Source of the DNA: a bacterium
Lineage (GTDB): Archaea > Thermoplasmatota > Thermoplasmata > Lutacidiplasmatales > UBA184
DNA length: 15,720 nt
Direction of reading: 5' to 3'
Assembly: GCA_021832495.1 (NCBI GenBank)
Contig: JAKBKR010000013.1
Location: 1-15,720, forward strand
This document shows positions 1 to 7,861 of this stretch, piece after piece. Both the position numbers and the translations under genes were made by a program. The first letter of the stretch is position 1, and every line of letters begins with the position of its first letter. The notes below the pieces were generated by a model. The model was not told the DNA's origin and made no database searches. It saw only the letters and a program-made list of their open reading frames with translations.

Positions 1-492
1 CGCAAACCACTCGCGGATCCGTAACCACAGGCTTTTCTTGACCTGGAGCGATGCCTTCAGTGCGTCGGAAGGCAGGAGGAGAGCGGAGCGGACCGCCTCG
101 AGCAAATTTGCATCCCCCATGACCCCGTCCTGGGAAAAAGCGCGCGCCTTCTCGAGGGAGTCCCGGAGGCGGTCCATCTCCTCCTTGAGCAACTTGCGGG
201 ACCGCACCCTTACACTTTCGAGGTTCTCCATCTGTGCGGCGTAGTCCCGCGTGAGGCGGGAAATGGAGCGGGCGGCCTGACGACGGAGACGCTCGCGGAA
301 GGAGGCGATCCGGCGTCCGAGGTCCCCGCCCCGAGCCTCCTCCCGTTTCAGAAGTTCGAGGGCACCCTCGATCCCCCGTTCCGCCAGGGCCCGGACGACC
401 TCGGACCGTGGAAGGAGCGAAAGGAAATCCTCGTCGGTGGGCTCCTCCGGTACGAAAGAACAGTCCGGAAGGTGGATGACCTCGTCCCCCAT
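1..492 (-). CDS. Coiled-coil protein of unknown function, N-terminal part (runs off left edge)
   Basis: An open minus-strand frame starts at the ATG at 490-492 and continues without a stop to base 1, giving 164 visible codons. I do not recognise the family. The first 35 or so residues are acidic (MGDEVIHLPDCSF, then PEEPTDEDF). After that the protein is rich in R, E, L and K with heptad-like spacing, for example RRIASFRERLRRQ and MDRLRDSLEKARAF, which predicts long coiled-coil helices in a soluble protein. No signal peptide or membrane segment is visible. Codons are strongly GC at third positions, and the opposite-strand frames look like shadows. A TATA-like box about 27 nt before the ATG supports this start and a leaderless or nearly leaderless transcript. 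The gene is divergent from the surface-protein gene on its right. The C-terminus and therefore any defining domain lie outside the window. Confidence 0.75.
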   Translation of the reverse strand, partial: MGDEVIHLPDCSFVPEEPTDEDFLSLLPRSEVVRALAERGIEGALELLKREEARGGDLGRRIASFRERLRRQAARSISRLTRDYAAQMENLESVRVRSRKLLKEEMDRLRDSLEKARAFSQDGVMGDANLLEAVRSALLLPSDALKASLQVKKSLWLRIREWFA

Positions 493-516
493 CTCCCGCT
501 CTGAGATTGACCTCCC

Positions 517-522
517 ATATAG
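517..522 (-). promoter_or_regulatory. TATA-like box for the coiled-coil gene
   Basis: Read on the minus strand the bases are CTATAT, centred about 27 nt upstream of the ATG at 490-492. This spacing is what an archaeal leaderless mRNA would need. It was assigned by eye only. Confidence 0.45.
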
Positions 523-598
523 GCATGGCGGCGCTCTCCGGGTGGTTCCGGCCAAAGCCTATTGGACAGGTCCCGGGCCCCCGGGGCCGTGGGAAGTG

Positions 599-604
599 TT
601 ATAT
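599..604 (+). promoter_or_regulatory. TATA-like box for the large surface-protein gene
   Basis: TTATAT in GC-rich surroundings. An archaeal start site about 25 nt downstream would fall near 626-630, right at a short ATG-led frame (630-719) and about 75 nt before the preferred start of the surface protein at 703. The box therefore implies either a 5' leader or a translated short upstream frame. Confidence 0.4.
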
Positions 605-702
605 CGGTTCATACACTGAGACCCACGCTATGCCGGCCTGGGCCGATCGCTGTCCGGATTCGGACACCGTGGCCCCCGTGCCCTCACCCGGGCATCCTAT
701 CT

Positions 703-3700
703 ATGGAGACCCCCGGTAGGCCATCCCCTGTGGGTCAACACCGAAAGTGGTACGGTCACGATTGTCTCGCCGTAGCCTTGGCTGCGGTCATGCTCCTTTC
801 CTTACCGAGTTCAGTCTCCGCACATGCGACTTCCCCCGTGACCTTGACTTCCCCGACACACTCACTACCCGAGCGAACTTCCGGAACCGGATCCCAATGC
901 AACTCACTCCGCGCAACAAGCCCTCAGCCGGTCCTCATGCCGGCGATCTGCGTGAGCCCTGCGACCCTCTGCCAACCGGGTACGCTCCCGTGTAACTCCC
1001 TCCCCGCTCAGGCGCATGTCCAACTCTGGGTCAATGCCAGCACCAATTCGAGCGTGCTCCCGTGGGTGCAAGTGGTCTTCGTGACCGAGACAACGCTCTA
1101 CGATGGGGTCTATGATCCGTCCACCGGAGATTACGGGTCCGGACAGAACGGGGCGGACCCATGTGGCGGACCCTGTGAGGAGTCCGACGGCGTTCCCTTC
1201 CTCATCAACAACATCGCGAACATAGCCCAGGGCATTTCCCAGAAGAACACCGGATCAAGTTCCTCGAGCCATGTGACCTTCTCCATGGTCGACTACTTCT
1301 CGAATTACGATCCGAGCTCCCCAGGAGCGGATGACCACGACGACGGCGACGGCTCGGAGTACAACGTGGATGTCTCGACGTTCGAACCCGCCACCCAGTT
1401 TGCCTCCACTGTGACCGGCATGGCGCAATCGAACCCTTCGACCCTTTTCGGTGGTGGTTGTCCGGCCCAAGGGTGGAATTACAAGACCAAGGTGTATTGC
1501 GATTCGGACTTCTCGGACAACTTCCTCAGCTCGTCCATGATCACGGCGCTCTATGGTGCGCTACACGGCTCGGGCCTCGGTTGGATCAACAACGCAAGCA
1601 CCTACCACGTCATCGTTTGGATGGGCTCGACCCTGCCCATGGACCCCAGCTACAAGGGTTACTGGTGCACCACCTACAACGATGCCGCGACCTCCTGCCC
1701 TGACGCCACCCGCACTTCCGAACCCGCCTACACGTTCGGAAGCGGGCTTACTTCCCCGGCCGGCCTGACTCTGGCGAACATCACGTCCCTCGCTCAACAA
1801 GAGCACGTCATCATCGATGCCATCGACCTTCCGGACGGAATGGACGAGCTCGCATCCCGGGACCTCGTCAACACGAGCGCCGACACGACGTACTCCCAAG
1901 CCGATGTGAAGGATGTGCTGTCGGCGGGATGCTATCTCGCCCAGCAAACCGGCGGGAGCTGGGAGGGGCCGACCCCGGGTCACTCCGGGATCGGTTTCAC
2001 CTGTGCAGCTGCGCCACCCGGGAGCAATGGGGCTGGGAACCTGACGAACACGTTCCGCACGAGCACCAACATCAACGACGGGTGGACCAACAATCCCTCC
2101 CTCGCTTGGGCCCTCACCAACATCAACTTTCCCCCCTTCAAATTCTCTTACAACGTGAGCGGCCAGATGAGGGAAGGGTCTTTCCTGTTCATGCCTTCAG
2201 AGAACTTCTCCATGGGACCGGGGGGCTTCACCTACGCGTGCTGGCACAACGGGCTCAACATTGCCGCCGCTTGCCAGGGGGCATGGAGTCACAGCATTGG
2301 TCGGGGCCATGGATGGTCCTGGCCCTTGGCGGACATGTACCCGGGCGACGTCTGGAGCGTGGGCTTCAACGTTTCCGTCGACCCGGAGTTCCCCTCCTCC
2401 GAGGTCAACACATCCATTCCCATCGACCTCTGCCTTAATGCCACCCAATGGAGCGGCTGCGCCGGAACGGGGGGACCCCCCTATACCACGGTGACGTACA
2501 CGAACTACTCCGGTAGCCTCGTCCAGCAATCGTTCCCTCCCGCCTTCGTCAAGATCGCTCCCTATGCACCAGGTCCCCGCTTGGCGACTGTCCTCGTAAC
2601 CCCCGGGAACGACTCGCTCAACATCAGTGCCTCCCAGACCTTCTCGGCGACCCCTTCCTGTGCCGGGGGACCGTGCCCGGCCGGCACCACCTTTTCTTGG
2701 TCCCTGAACAATTCGGCCCTCGGTACCTTGAGTGCAACGACCGGACCCACGGTGACGTTCACCGCGGGGCCGACGGCCGGGAACGTCACCCTCTTCGCCA
2801 ACGGGACCCTGTACTCTCTGACCATCCAGAGCGCTCCCGTACACATTGTCATCCAACCCCAACTCCTCGCGGTCGCGATCGCGCCCACGGCGGCCACGAT
2901 CCTTAACAACACAAGCATAAACTTCACAGGGAACCCCACGTGCAAGGGGGGTGGGTGCCCTGCCAGTGTGACTTATAGCTGGTCGCTGAACAATAGTCTT
3001 GGGACTCTCTCGTCAGGCTCCGGGGGCACGACGATCTTCACCGCAGGTTCGGCTCCGGGGAACGTTTCACTCTACCTGACCGCCTCTTGGAATGGAGCCA
3101 CCGTCACGAGCGCTCCTTCCCACATCACGATCTCCGCTGTTCCTCCCCCACCCCTCACAGGTGTCCTGGTGAACCCGGTGTCTGCCACGGTGGCCGCCGG
3201 CCATCAGGTGAGCTTTACCGCCGCCCCCGTCTGCACGGGCACATGCACGCTTGGCGCAGTCTACCATTGGTCCCTTGCGAACCATACCCTGGGAAGTCTG
3301 AACTCGTCCATAGGCTCGTCCGTCACCTTCACGGCCGGAAACTTGGGAGGGAACACAAGCCTACAGGTCAATGTGACCCTCAATGGCCAAACCAAATCGA
3401 GTGCGCTCGTCCCACTCACGATCACCGCACCGCCCCCCAACCTATTGACCGCGGTGTCCGTAAGCCCCCCCTCCGCTAGTGTCCCCGTCAGCACCTCGTT
3501 CAATTTCACCGCGGTCCCTTCATGCTCCGGGACATGCCCGACCAACATCACCTATCTCTGGGTACTCGGGTCCTATGGGGCCGGCACGATCGGCGTAGCG
3601 ACGGGGCCGCGTGTCATGTTCACCGCGGGCGCCGTGGCCGGAACGGACACGATATATGTGAATGCCTCCATGAATGGGCTGACGCGAACGAGCTCGGTGG

Positions 3701-4515
3701 TCCCGATCACCGTCACCTCGATCCCGCCGCCTATGCTCGAGGAAGTTTCCATCGCCCCGGGCAATGCAACCCTGCCGGCCGGGTCCACCCAGGCCTTCAC
3801 CGCGCAGATCACCTGCGGTGTGAAATGCCCTTCGGGTGCCATCTACTCCTGGAGCCTGAGCAATTGGCTCGGGGTGCTCGACACATACTCAGGACCCTCG
3901 GTGAACTTCACGGCCGGTAGCCTTTCGGGCAACATCAGCCTGTTCGTCAATGTGTCCCTAAATGGTGTGGTGAAGGGGGCTTCCGTACCTATCCAGGTCC
4001 ATGCACCGCCTTCACCACCACAGCCCATCTTGGTGTCCCTCACCTTGAACCCCACTAATGCCACCATGCATTCAGGACAGAGCCAGACCTTCTCCGCCAT
4101 GGCCACCTGTTCGGGAGCTCCCTGCCCAGCAAACCTGACGTACCTTTGGCGACTGAGCGCGAACGCCGGGACGATTACCTCCGGAACCTCGAACCAGTCC
4201 ACATTCACCGCGGGAAGCCAAAGCACCACGGTGCTCCTCACCGTTACCGTCGTCCTGGGGACGAAAGTGCTCAACGCCTCCGCGGGCGTCACGATCCTTC
4301 CCTCGCAAAAGCCCGTCAATTCCGGCTCGGGCGATCTCACTCTCTACATCCTTCTCGGGATCGGAGCCGCAGGGGCGGCGGCACTTGCCCTCGCGGCCAT
4401 CTCCTTGAGGAGACGGCGGCGGGCGGCGGAGACCACTGACCCATCCGCAACGCCGGAGCAGGATGTCTGGGAAAGGCACTTCGAATACCAACCCCCCATG
4501 CCGCCACCGCGCTGA
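703..4515 (+). CDS. Large secreted, membrane-anchored surface protein: vWA-like domain plus six Ig-like repeats
   Basis: The preferred start is the ATG at 703 (1270 aa). It gives a short basic N-terminus followed by the hydrophobic stretch CLAVALAAVMLLSLPSSVSA, a good signal peptide. The frame is open back to 562, but that part is arginine/proline-rich and overlaps the promoter. Residues about 106-390 resemble a von Willebrand factor A fold: a first strand VQVVFVTETT, a later SFSMVDYF-type strand, a helix ITALYGALHGSG, then a strand HVIVWMGSTLP. The usual DxSxS metal-site motif is not intact. Residues about 440-620 are an unrecognised Cys/Trp-rich region. Six Ig-like repeats follow (626-1202), each with a CxxxCP-like cysteine pair. 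A membrane helix (about 1212-1235), an RRRRR stop-transfer stretch and a short cytoplasmic tail end the protein. N-x-S/T sequons are abundant, so heavy N-glycosylation is likely. Role is inferred to be adhesion or cell-surface structure. Confidence 0.85.
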   Translation: METPGRPSPVGQHRKWYGHDCLAVALAAVMLLSLPSSVSAHATSPVTLTSPTHSLPERTSGTGSQCNSLRATSPQPVLMPAICVSPATLCQPGTLPCNSLPAQAHVQLWVNASTNSSVLPWVQVVFVTETTLYDGVYDPSTGDYGSGQNGADPCGGPCEESDGVPFLINNIANIAQGISQKNTGSSSSSHVTFSMVDYFSNYDPSSPGADDHDDGDGSEYNVDVSTFEPATQFASTVTGMAQSNPSTLFGGGCPAQGWNYKTKVYCDSDFSDNFLSSSMITALYGALHGSGLGWINNASTYHVIVWMGSTLPMDPSYKGYWCTTYNDAATSCPDATRTSEPAYTFGSGLTSPAGLTLANITSLAQQEHVIIDAIDLPDGMDELASRDLVNTSADTTYSQADVKDVLSAGCYLAQQTGGSWEGPTPGHSGIGFTCAAAPPGSNGAGNLTNTFRTSTNINDGWTNNPSLAWALTNINFPPFKFSYNVSGQMREGSFLFMPSENFSMGPGGFTYACWHNGLNIAAACQGAWSHSIGRGHGWSWPLADMYPGDVWSVGFNVSVDPEFPSSEVNTSIPIDLCLNATQWSGCAGTGGPPYTTVTYTNYSGSLVQQSFPPAFVKIAPYAPGPRLATVLVTPGNDSLNISASQTFSATPSCAGGPCPAGTTFSWSLNNSALGTLSATTGPTVTFTAGPTAGNVTLFANGTLYSLTIQSAPVHIVIQPQLLAVAIAPTAATILNNTSINFTGNPTCKGGGCPASVTYSWSLNNSLGTLSSGSGGTTIFTAGSAPGNVSLYLTASWNGATVTSAPSHITISAVPPPPLTGVLVNPVSATVAAGHQVSFTAAPVCTGTCTLGAVYHWSLANHTLGSLNSSIGSSVTFTAGNLGGNTSLQVNVTLNGQTKSSALVPLTITAPPPNLLTAVSVSPPSASVPVSTSFNFTAVPSCSGTCPTNITYLWVLGSYGAGTIGVATGPRVMFTAGAVAGTDTIYVNASMNGLTRTSSVVPITVTSIPPPMLEEVSIAPGNATLPAGSTQAFTAQITCGVKCPSGAIYSWSLSNWLGVLDTYSGPSVNFTAGSLSGNISLFVNVSLNGVVKGASVPIQVHAPPSPPQPILVSLTLNPTNATMHSGQSQTFSAMATCSGAPCPANLTYLWRLSANAGTITSGTSNQSTFTAGSQSTTVLLTVTVVLGTKVLNASAGVTILPSQKPVNSGSGDLTLYILLGIGAAGAAALALAAISLRRRRRAAETTDPSATPEQDVWERHFEYQPPMPPPR
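2578..4308 (+). repeat. Six tandem Ig-like protein repeats of about 94-98 codons
   Basis: Six copies start near 2578, 2860, 3154, 3442, 3736 and 4030. Each copy follows the same order: V-x-V-x-P near the start, a SxxFTA-type strand, a cysteine pair (CAGGPCP, CKGGGCP, CTGTC, CSGTCP, CGVKCP, CSGAPCP), a (Y/F)xW core strand, then FTAG followed by a strand rich in NVS/NLT sequons. Proline-rich linkers such as PPPP join several copies. The copies differ clearly at the DNA level, so this is an old protein-level duplication and not a recent tandem repeat. Confidence 0.8.
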
Positions 4516-4550
4516 CCGTTGTCGGACCGGAAACGTAGCGCCCTTGCTTG

Positions 4551-4556
4551 TTATAT
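4551..4556 (+). promoter_or_regulatory. TATA-like box for the ammonium channel gene
   Basis: TTATAT lies 38-43 nt upstream of the GTG at 4594. A start site about 25 nt downstream would leave a leader of roughly 12-15 nt. No clear Shine-Dalgarno sequence lies in that leader. Confidence 0.4.
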
Positions 4557-4593
4557 GCGCCATTCGCTAAACGACCTCCGGGTCCTCTGAACC

Positions 4594-5850
4594 GTGTCCG
4601 GGGTCTGTGCGCTGTGCAATTCGGGGGACATCTCCTGGGTGATCACCGCGACCGCCCTGGTGATGATCATGACGCCGGGCCTCGGTTTTTTCTATGGCGG
4701 GCTCGTACGGCGGAAGAACCTCATCTCCACCATCGCCCAGTGCATGGTGGTGTTCTCGATCGTGAGCCTAGTGTGGGCGATCTGGGGCTATACCCTGGCC
4801 TTCGGCCCCTCGGTGGGGGACGGCTTCATCGGGAACCTGCAGTACTTCGCCCTGAACAATGTGGGGGCCGGGGCTGACACCGCCTACTCCGCCACGATTC
4901 CGGCCCTGCTCTTCTTCGCCTTCCAGCTCAAGTTCGCCGCCATCACCCCCGCCCTTGTGATCGGCGCCTTTGCCGGTCGCATTCGACTCAAGCCCTTCCT
5001 CATCTTCATCGTGGCTTGGGTCACGTTCATCTACCTCCCGATCGCCCACTGGGTGTGGGGCCAGGGGGGATGGATGCGCAACATGGGGGTGGAAGACTTC
5101 GCTGGAGGCTTGGTGGTGCACACCTCGGCGGGCGTCACCGCGCTCGCCGCGGCCCTCGTGATCGGGCGCGGAGAGGACTTTGGCAAGGAGGCCCGGCCCA
5201 ACAACGTACCGTATGTCATCTTGGGCACTGCCATCCTTTGGTTCGGATGGTTCGGATTCAACGCCGGCAGTGCGCTTGCCGCCAATGCCATTGCAGTGAA
5301 TGCCCTCGTCGTGACGAACCTCGCCGCCGCTGCGGGAGTGACGTGGATGTTGATCGATTGGATCTGGAAGGGCCGCCCCTCCGTCGTCGGCTTCTGCGTC
5401 GGTGCCGTCTGTGGCCTAGCGGCGGTGACCCCCGCCTCCGGCTACGTAGGCCCGATGTGGTCGCTTGTCATCGGCATCGGCGCCGGAGCCGGATGCAATC
5501 TCGTGGCCAGTTGGCGCGCTCGGAGCCGTCTCGATGACTCATTGGACGTGTTCGCCGCTCACGGTGTGGGCGGCATGTGGGGCACGGTCGCAACGGGGCT
5601 CTTCGCCTCGACCGTGATCAACGCCGCAGGGCAAAACGGTCTCGTCTACGGGGGTGCACATTTTGCTTTGGTACAACTCTTCGCCGTGGGGGTCGTGGCG
5701 GCCTTCGCTTTCGTGGGGTCCTACGTGATCCTCCGGGTCATCAACTTCTTCTCCCCCCTCCGTGCCTCCCCGACAGATCAAGAGAAGGGGATGGACGAGG
5801 TCTACTTCGGGGAGGAGGCCTACGCCCCAGCAGCCCCCAATGCGAGCTGA
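4594..5850 (+). CDS. amt: Amt-family ammonium channel
   Basis: Predicted integral membrane protein of 418 aa, close to the usual length of the Amt/MEP/Rh family, which conducts ammonia/ammonium across the cytoplasmic membrane. The family signature MTPGLGFFYGGLVRRKN lies at residues 26-42. VEDFAGGLVVHTSAG (166-180) carries the conserved Asp168 and first pore His176. AAHGVGGMWGT (321-331) carries the second pore His323. HWVWGQGG (152-159) matches the conserved Trp region. About eleven hydrophobic segments are visible. The tail SPLRASPTDQEKGMDEVYFGEEAY is the typical Amt cytoplasmic C-terminus that meets PII proteins. The start is GTG at 4594, because an in-frame TGA lies at 4588-4590 and the alignment with the family begins just after it. 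No glnK (PII) gene adjoins it in this window. The next gene overlaps its 3' end. Confidence 0.95.
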   Translation: MSGVCALCNSGDISWVITATALVMIMTPGLGFFYGGLVRRKNLISTIAQCMVVFSIVSLVWAIWGYTLAFGPSVGDGFIGNLQYFALNNVGAGADTAYSATIPALLFFAFQLKFAAITPALVIGAFAGRIRLKPFLIFIVAWVTFIYLPIAHWVWGQGGWMRNMGVEDFAGGLVVHTSAGVTALAAALVIGRGEDFGKEARPNNVPYVILGTAILWFGWFGFNAGSALAANAIAVNALVVTNLAAAAGVTWMLIDWIWKGRPSVVGFCVGAVCGLAAVTPASGYVGPMWSLVIGIGAGAGCNLVASWRARSRLDDSLDVFAAHGVGGMWGTVATGLFASTVINAAGQNGLVYGGAHFALVQLFAVGVVAAFAFVGSYVILRVINFFSPLRASPTDQEKGMDEVYFGEEAYAPAAPNAS

Positions 5851-6472
5851 ACCTCGTGCCGATGAAAGTTGGCGGAGTTATCTGACCACTGCCGTGGCCG
5901 AGGTGATCCCCTTCTATCCTGAGACCCGAGAACTTCCCGTGGAGGTGCGTGTTTCGGGCTCCCGTCGGGTGGCGGGTTATTTCCGCGAACCCACTCGTCC
6001 GGGTAGGCCGGCGTTCATTTACATTGCCAAAAGCATCGTGCGTGGGGACCCGATGGCGCTGCGAGGGGTCCTCGCACACGAGTTCGGGCACTTGCTCCAA
6101 TACGGAGAGGCTGACTGGCCATCCGGGGAGAAGGCATGCGACCTGATCTGGCTTTCTCGTTGCGGGGCGGCGTTCCCTCGACCGCCCTCCTACCTCAAGA
6201 TAGGGCGGTGGCGCCAGAATTGGGTCGGACTCGCCGCTCTGGCACAAGAACTCGCCCAACAAGCCTGGCGGAAGCGCCGGGAGGGGGTGCGTACCTACAT
6301 CAAGTGGTGGGAACAGAACTTGCAAGCTCAGGCACCCTCGCGCCATTCGGGGACGCGAATAGACCCTGTCCATTCACAGCCTTCTGGTTCATGGAGACCG
6401 GTCGAATCCGAGCCGAGACCTGATCCCTCGAGCCAATCTCCGACCCCCTTCGGGATAGTTTTGAAGCCATAG
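5840..6472 (+). CDS. HExxH zinc-metallopeptidase-like protein
   Basis: The protein is 210 aa from the ATG at 5840. The decisive motif is LAHEFGHLLQYGEAD (residues 78-92), with zinc ligands His80 and His84 and the general base Glu81. A likely third ligand lies in the following GEKACDLIW segment (Glu97 or Asp101), which would make it a small gluzincin- or SprT-like enzyme. The substrate is unknown. There is no signal peptide or membrane helix, so it should be cytoplasmic. The last 50 residues or so are Pro/Ser/Arg-rich and probably disordered. Its ATG overlaps the 3' end of the Amt gene by 11 nt, so the two are probably co-transcribed and translationally coupled. Its 3' end overlaps the ATP-grasp gene on the other strand by 84 nt. 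The frame is open upstream to 5762, but that part sits inside the Amt gene and does not look conserved. Confidence 0.75.
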   Translation: MRAEPRADESWRSYLTTAVAEVIPFYPETRELPVEVRVSGSRRVAGYFREPTRPGRPAFIYIAKSIVRGDPMALRGVLAHEFGHLLQYGEADWPSGEKACDLIWLSRCGAAFPRPPSYLKIGRWRQNWVGLAALAQELAQQAWRKRREGVRTYIKWWEQNLQAQAPSRHSGTRIDPVHSQPSGSWRPVESEPRPDPSSQSPTPFGIVLKP

Positions 6473-7258
6473 GGCGGGCTCAATCATCTCTAACTCCATG
6501 ACACGTGGGACGGCTGATTGGTCCGGCACCAGATCCACCCGGCAGTAGAGCGTCGGGCCGGGGGCCGCCTCGATAGCACGTCGGGCAACCTCGAGCTCCC
6601 GGACATTTGGTGTGTACGGAGACCCCTCAATTAGCTCAGGGTTCGACTCCAACTTCGGAGAACGGAGGAACGCGTGCGAGAATTCCCCGTCGAAGAATAC
6701 CAGCGAACGCTCCCCCTCCGATGCCACGGAAGGACAGTACGGCTGGAGAAGGAGTTCTCCCACCCCTTCCAGCTCCCTCGGTATCGGTTTCTCTCCGGGG
6801 ATTCCGCTCTGCGTAAGGCGGTAGGTGCGGTACGCGCCTGCCGAGACTGCCGGCTTTACGACCACTTCGTTCCAGTGCTTGTCGGCCAACACACGTTCGA
6901 TCTGCCTCGGACTTTCGAGACGAACGGTGGGGATGATGGGCACCCCCTTGGCTTCAAGGTCCGCGAGATAAGACTTGTGACAGTTCCAGCGAACGATCGT
7001 GGCCGCGTTCCACAGCATAGTCTGCGCATCCACCGCGTCGATCCAGGCTAGGAATCGGGACAAGGTGAGATAGTAGGACCAAGTAGATCGGATCAACACT
7101 GCATCGAAACTCCCCCAGTCCACCCCGGGATCGTCCCAGACCGCGGGCTGGCCCGATATCCCCAGGGCGGCAAGTTCCGGGAGGAGCAGCTGATCATCTC
7201 GCGTGAGTTGCGGGAAATCGGTACAGGTGGCGATGGCAATGACCTTTCGCGCACGCAT
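6389..7258 (-). CDS. ATP-grasp ligase-like protein (RimK/glutathione-synthetase-like fold)
   Basis: From the ATG at 7256-7258 the protein has 289 aa. Conserved-looking blocks are IAIATCTDFPQL (7-18), VWDDPGVDW (40-48), DAVLIRSTWSYY (52-63), RWNCHKSYLADLEAKGVPIIPT (90-111, linker to the ATP-grasp core), VVVKPAVSAG (132-141, with the ATP-binding Lys135), LLLQPYCP (169-176), RVDLVP (240-245) and VMELEMIEP (253-261, with probable Mg-binding acidic residues). This order matches the family of stand-alone ATP-grasp proteins annotated as glutathione synthetase-like or cycloserine-biosynthesis DcsG-like. Such enzymes join a carboxylate to an amine with ATP, but the substrates here cannot be read from sequence. 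Two upstream in-frame ATGs (7319-7321 and 7376-7378) exist. The chosen start is where the conserved fold begins. No partner biosynthetic gene lies nearby. Confidence 0.85.
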   Translation of the reverse strand: MRARKVIAIATCTDFPQLTRDDQLLLPELAALGISGQPAVWDDPGVDWGSFDAVLIRSTWSYYLTLSRFLAWIDAVDAQTMLWNAATIVRWNCHKSYLADLEAKGVPIIPTVRLESPRQIERVLADKHWNEVVVKPAVSAGAYRTYRLTQSGIPGEKPIPRELEGVGELLLQPYCPSVASEGERSLVFFDGEFSHAFLRSPKLESNPELIEGSPYTPNVRELEVARRAIEAAPGPTLYCRVDLVPDQSAVPRVMELEMIEPALWLQNYPEGGRRLARGIRSRLGFDRSP

Positions 7259-7475
7259 CGGGACTCGCTCGGTGACGAACAATGGGAAGGAATTGAAGCT
7301 TCTGTTGAGGTGAATTGCCATCACATCGGACGGTGTCCCTCTCAACGCGCTCGGCGGCCCCGTAAAGCCAGTTTTCACCCAATGTGGTCGAGGGATCCTC
7401 GACCCTCTCTTTGCCTCGGAGGGGTTGCTCGAAGCAGACCTGCCTTTCTCTGAACTCTAGGTCCAGACCCTTTCA

Positions 7476-7736
7476 ATGGCCGCCGAAAGCGGGCTTCCCA
7501 CCCCCGGTGCACGCCGCTCTCAGGGCATGGCGCTCACGCGCCTGCTCTCCAACAGCATGAAGGTCCGGTCGTTGCAAGGGGTGTTCAAGAGAGTGGACCA
7601 ACAGGTCTACGACAAGAGCGCCACCAAGGTCACAACGGTCGAGGCACACCTCAAGATGTTGCTTCACGCCGATCTCAGGGATGCCCACATCGTGTGGCAG
7701 GATAGAGTGTCCCGCATGATCATGGCCCGGAAGTGA
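7476..7736 (+). CDS. Small basic protein of unknown function
   Basis: 86 aa from the ATG at 7476. I do not recognise the family. The core from about residue 18 (MALTRLLSNSMKVRSLQGVF) to the end is rich in K/R with regularly placed hydrophobics, and probably forms three helices. KVTTVEAHLKMLLHADLRDA is a clear amphipathic helix. Lys codons are mostly AAG and third positions are GC-rich, as in the neighbouring real genes, which is the main reason for accepting it. The first 17 residues look non-conserved, so the ATG at 7527 may be the true start (69 aa). No signal peptide, membrane helix, Cys pairs or metal motif is visible. A compact helical nucleic-acid-binding protein is possible, but that is a guess. 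It stands alone, divergent from the ATP-grasp gene. Confidence 0.6.
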   Translation: MAAESGLPTPGARRSQGMALTRLLSNSMKVRSLQGVFKRVDQQVYDKSATKVTTVEAHLKMLLHADLRDAHIVWQDRVSRMIMARK

Positions 7737-7805
7737 GTCTCGGGTACCAAAAGGTCCGAGCGGCCGCCCCCGCTTTCCCTGCGGCGTTGGGGTAGATGTT
7801 CTCAT

Positions 7806-7835
7806 CGGGTCACCTCGCCGAGGACGGGTGACCCG
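7806..7835. repeat. 9-bp perfect inverted repeat with 12-nt spacer
   Basis: CGGGTCACC at 7806-7814 pairs with GGTGACCCG at 7827-7835. The spacer itself contributes to a small palindrome, CCTCG-C-CGAGG, at 7813-7823. No T-tract follows on either strand, so it is not a typical terminator. It lies between the small basic gene and the recombinase remnant. It could be a recombination or protein-binding site, or simply a chance dyad in GC-rich DNA. Confidence 0.4.
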
Positions 7836-7861
7836 GGGGGAGGAACTTTACGCTCCGGTTC

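Noticed and set aside
38..244. Plus-strand open frame of 68 codons
   Set aside because: It runs opposite the minus-strand coiled-coil gene, which has better codon use, a TATA box and continuity to the window edge.
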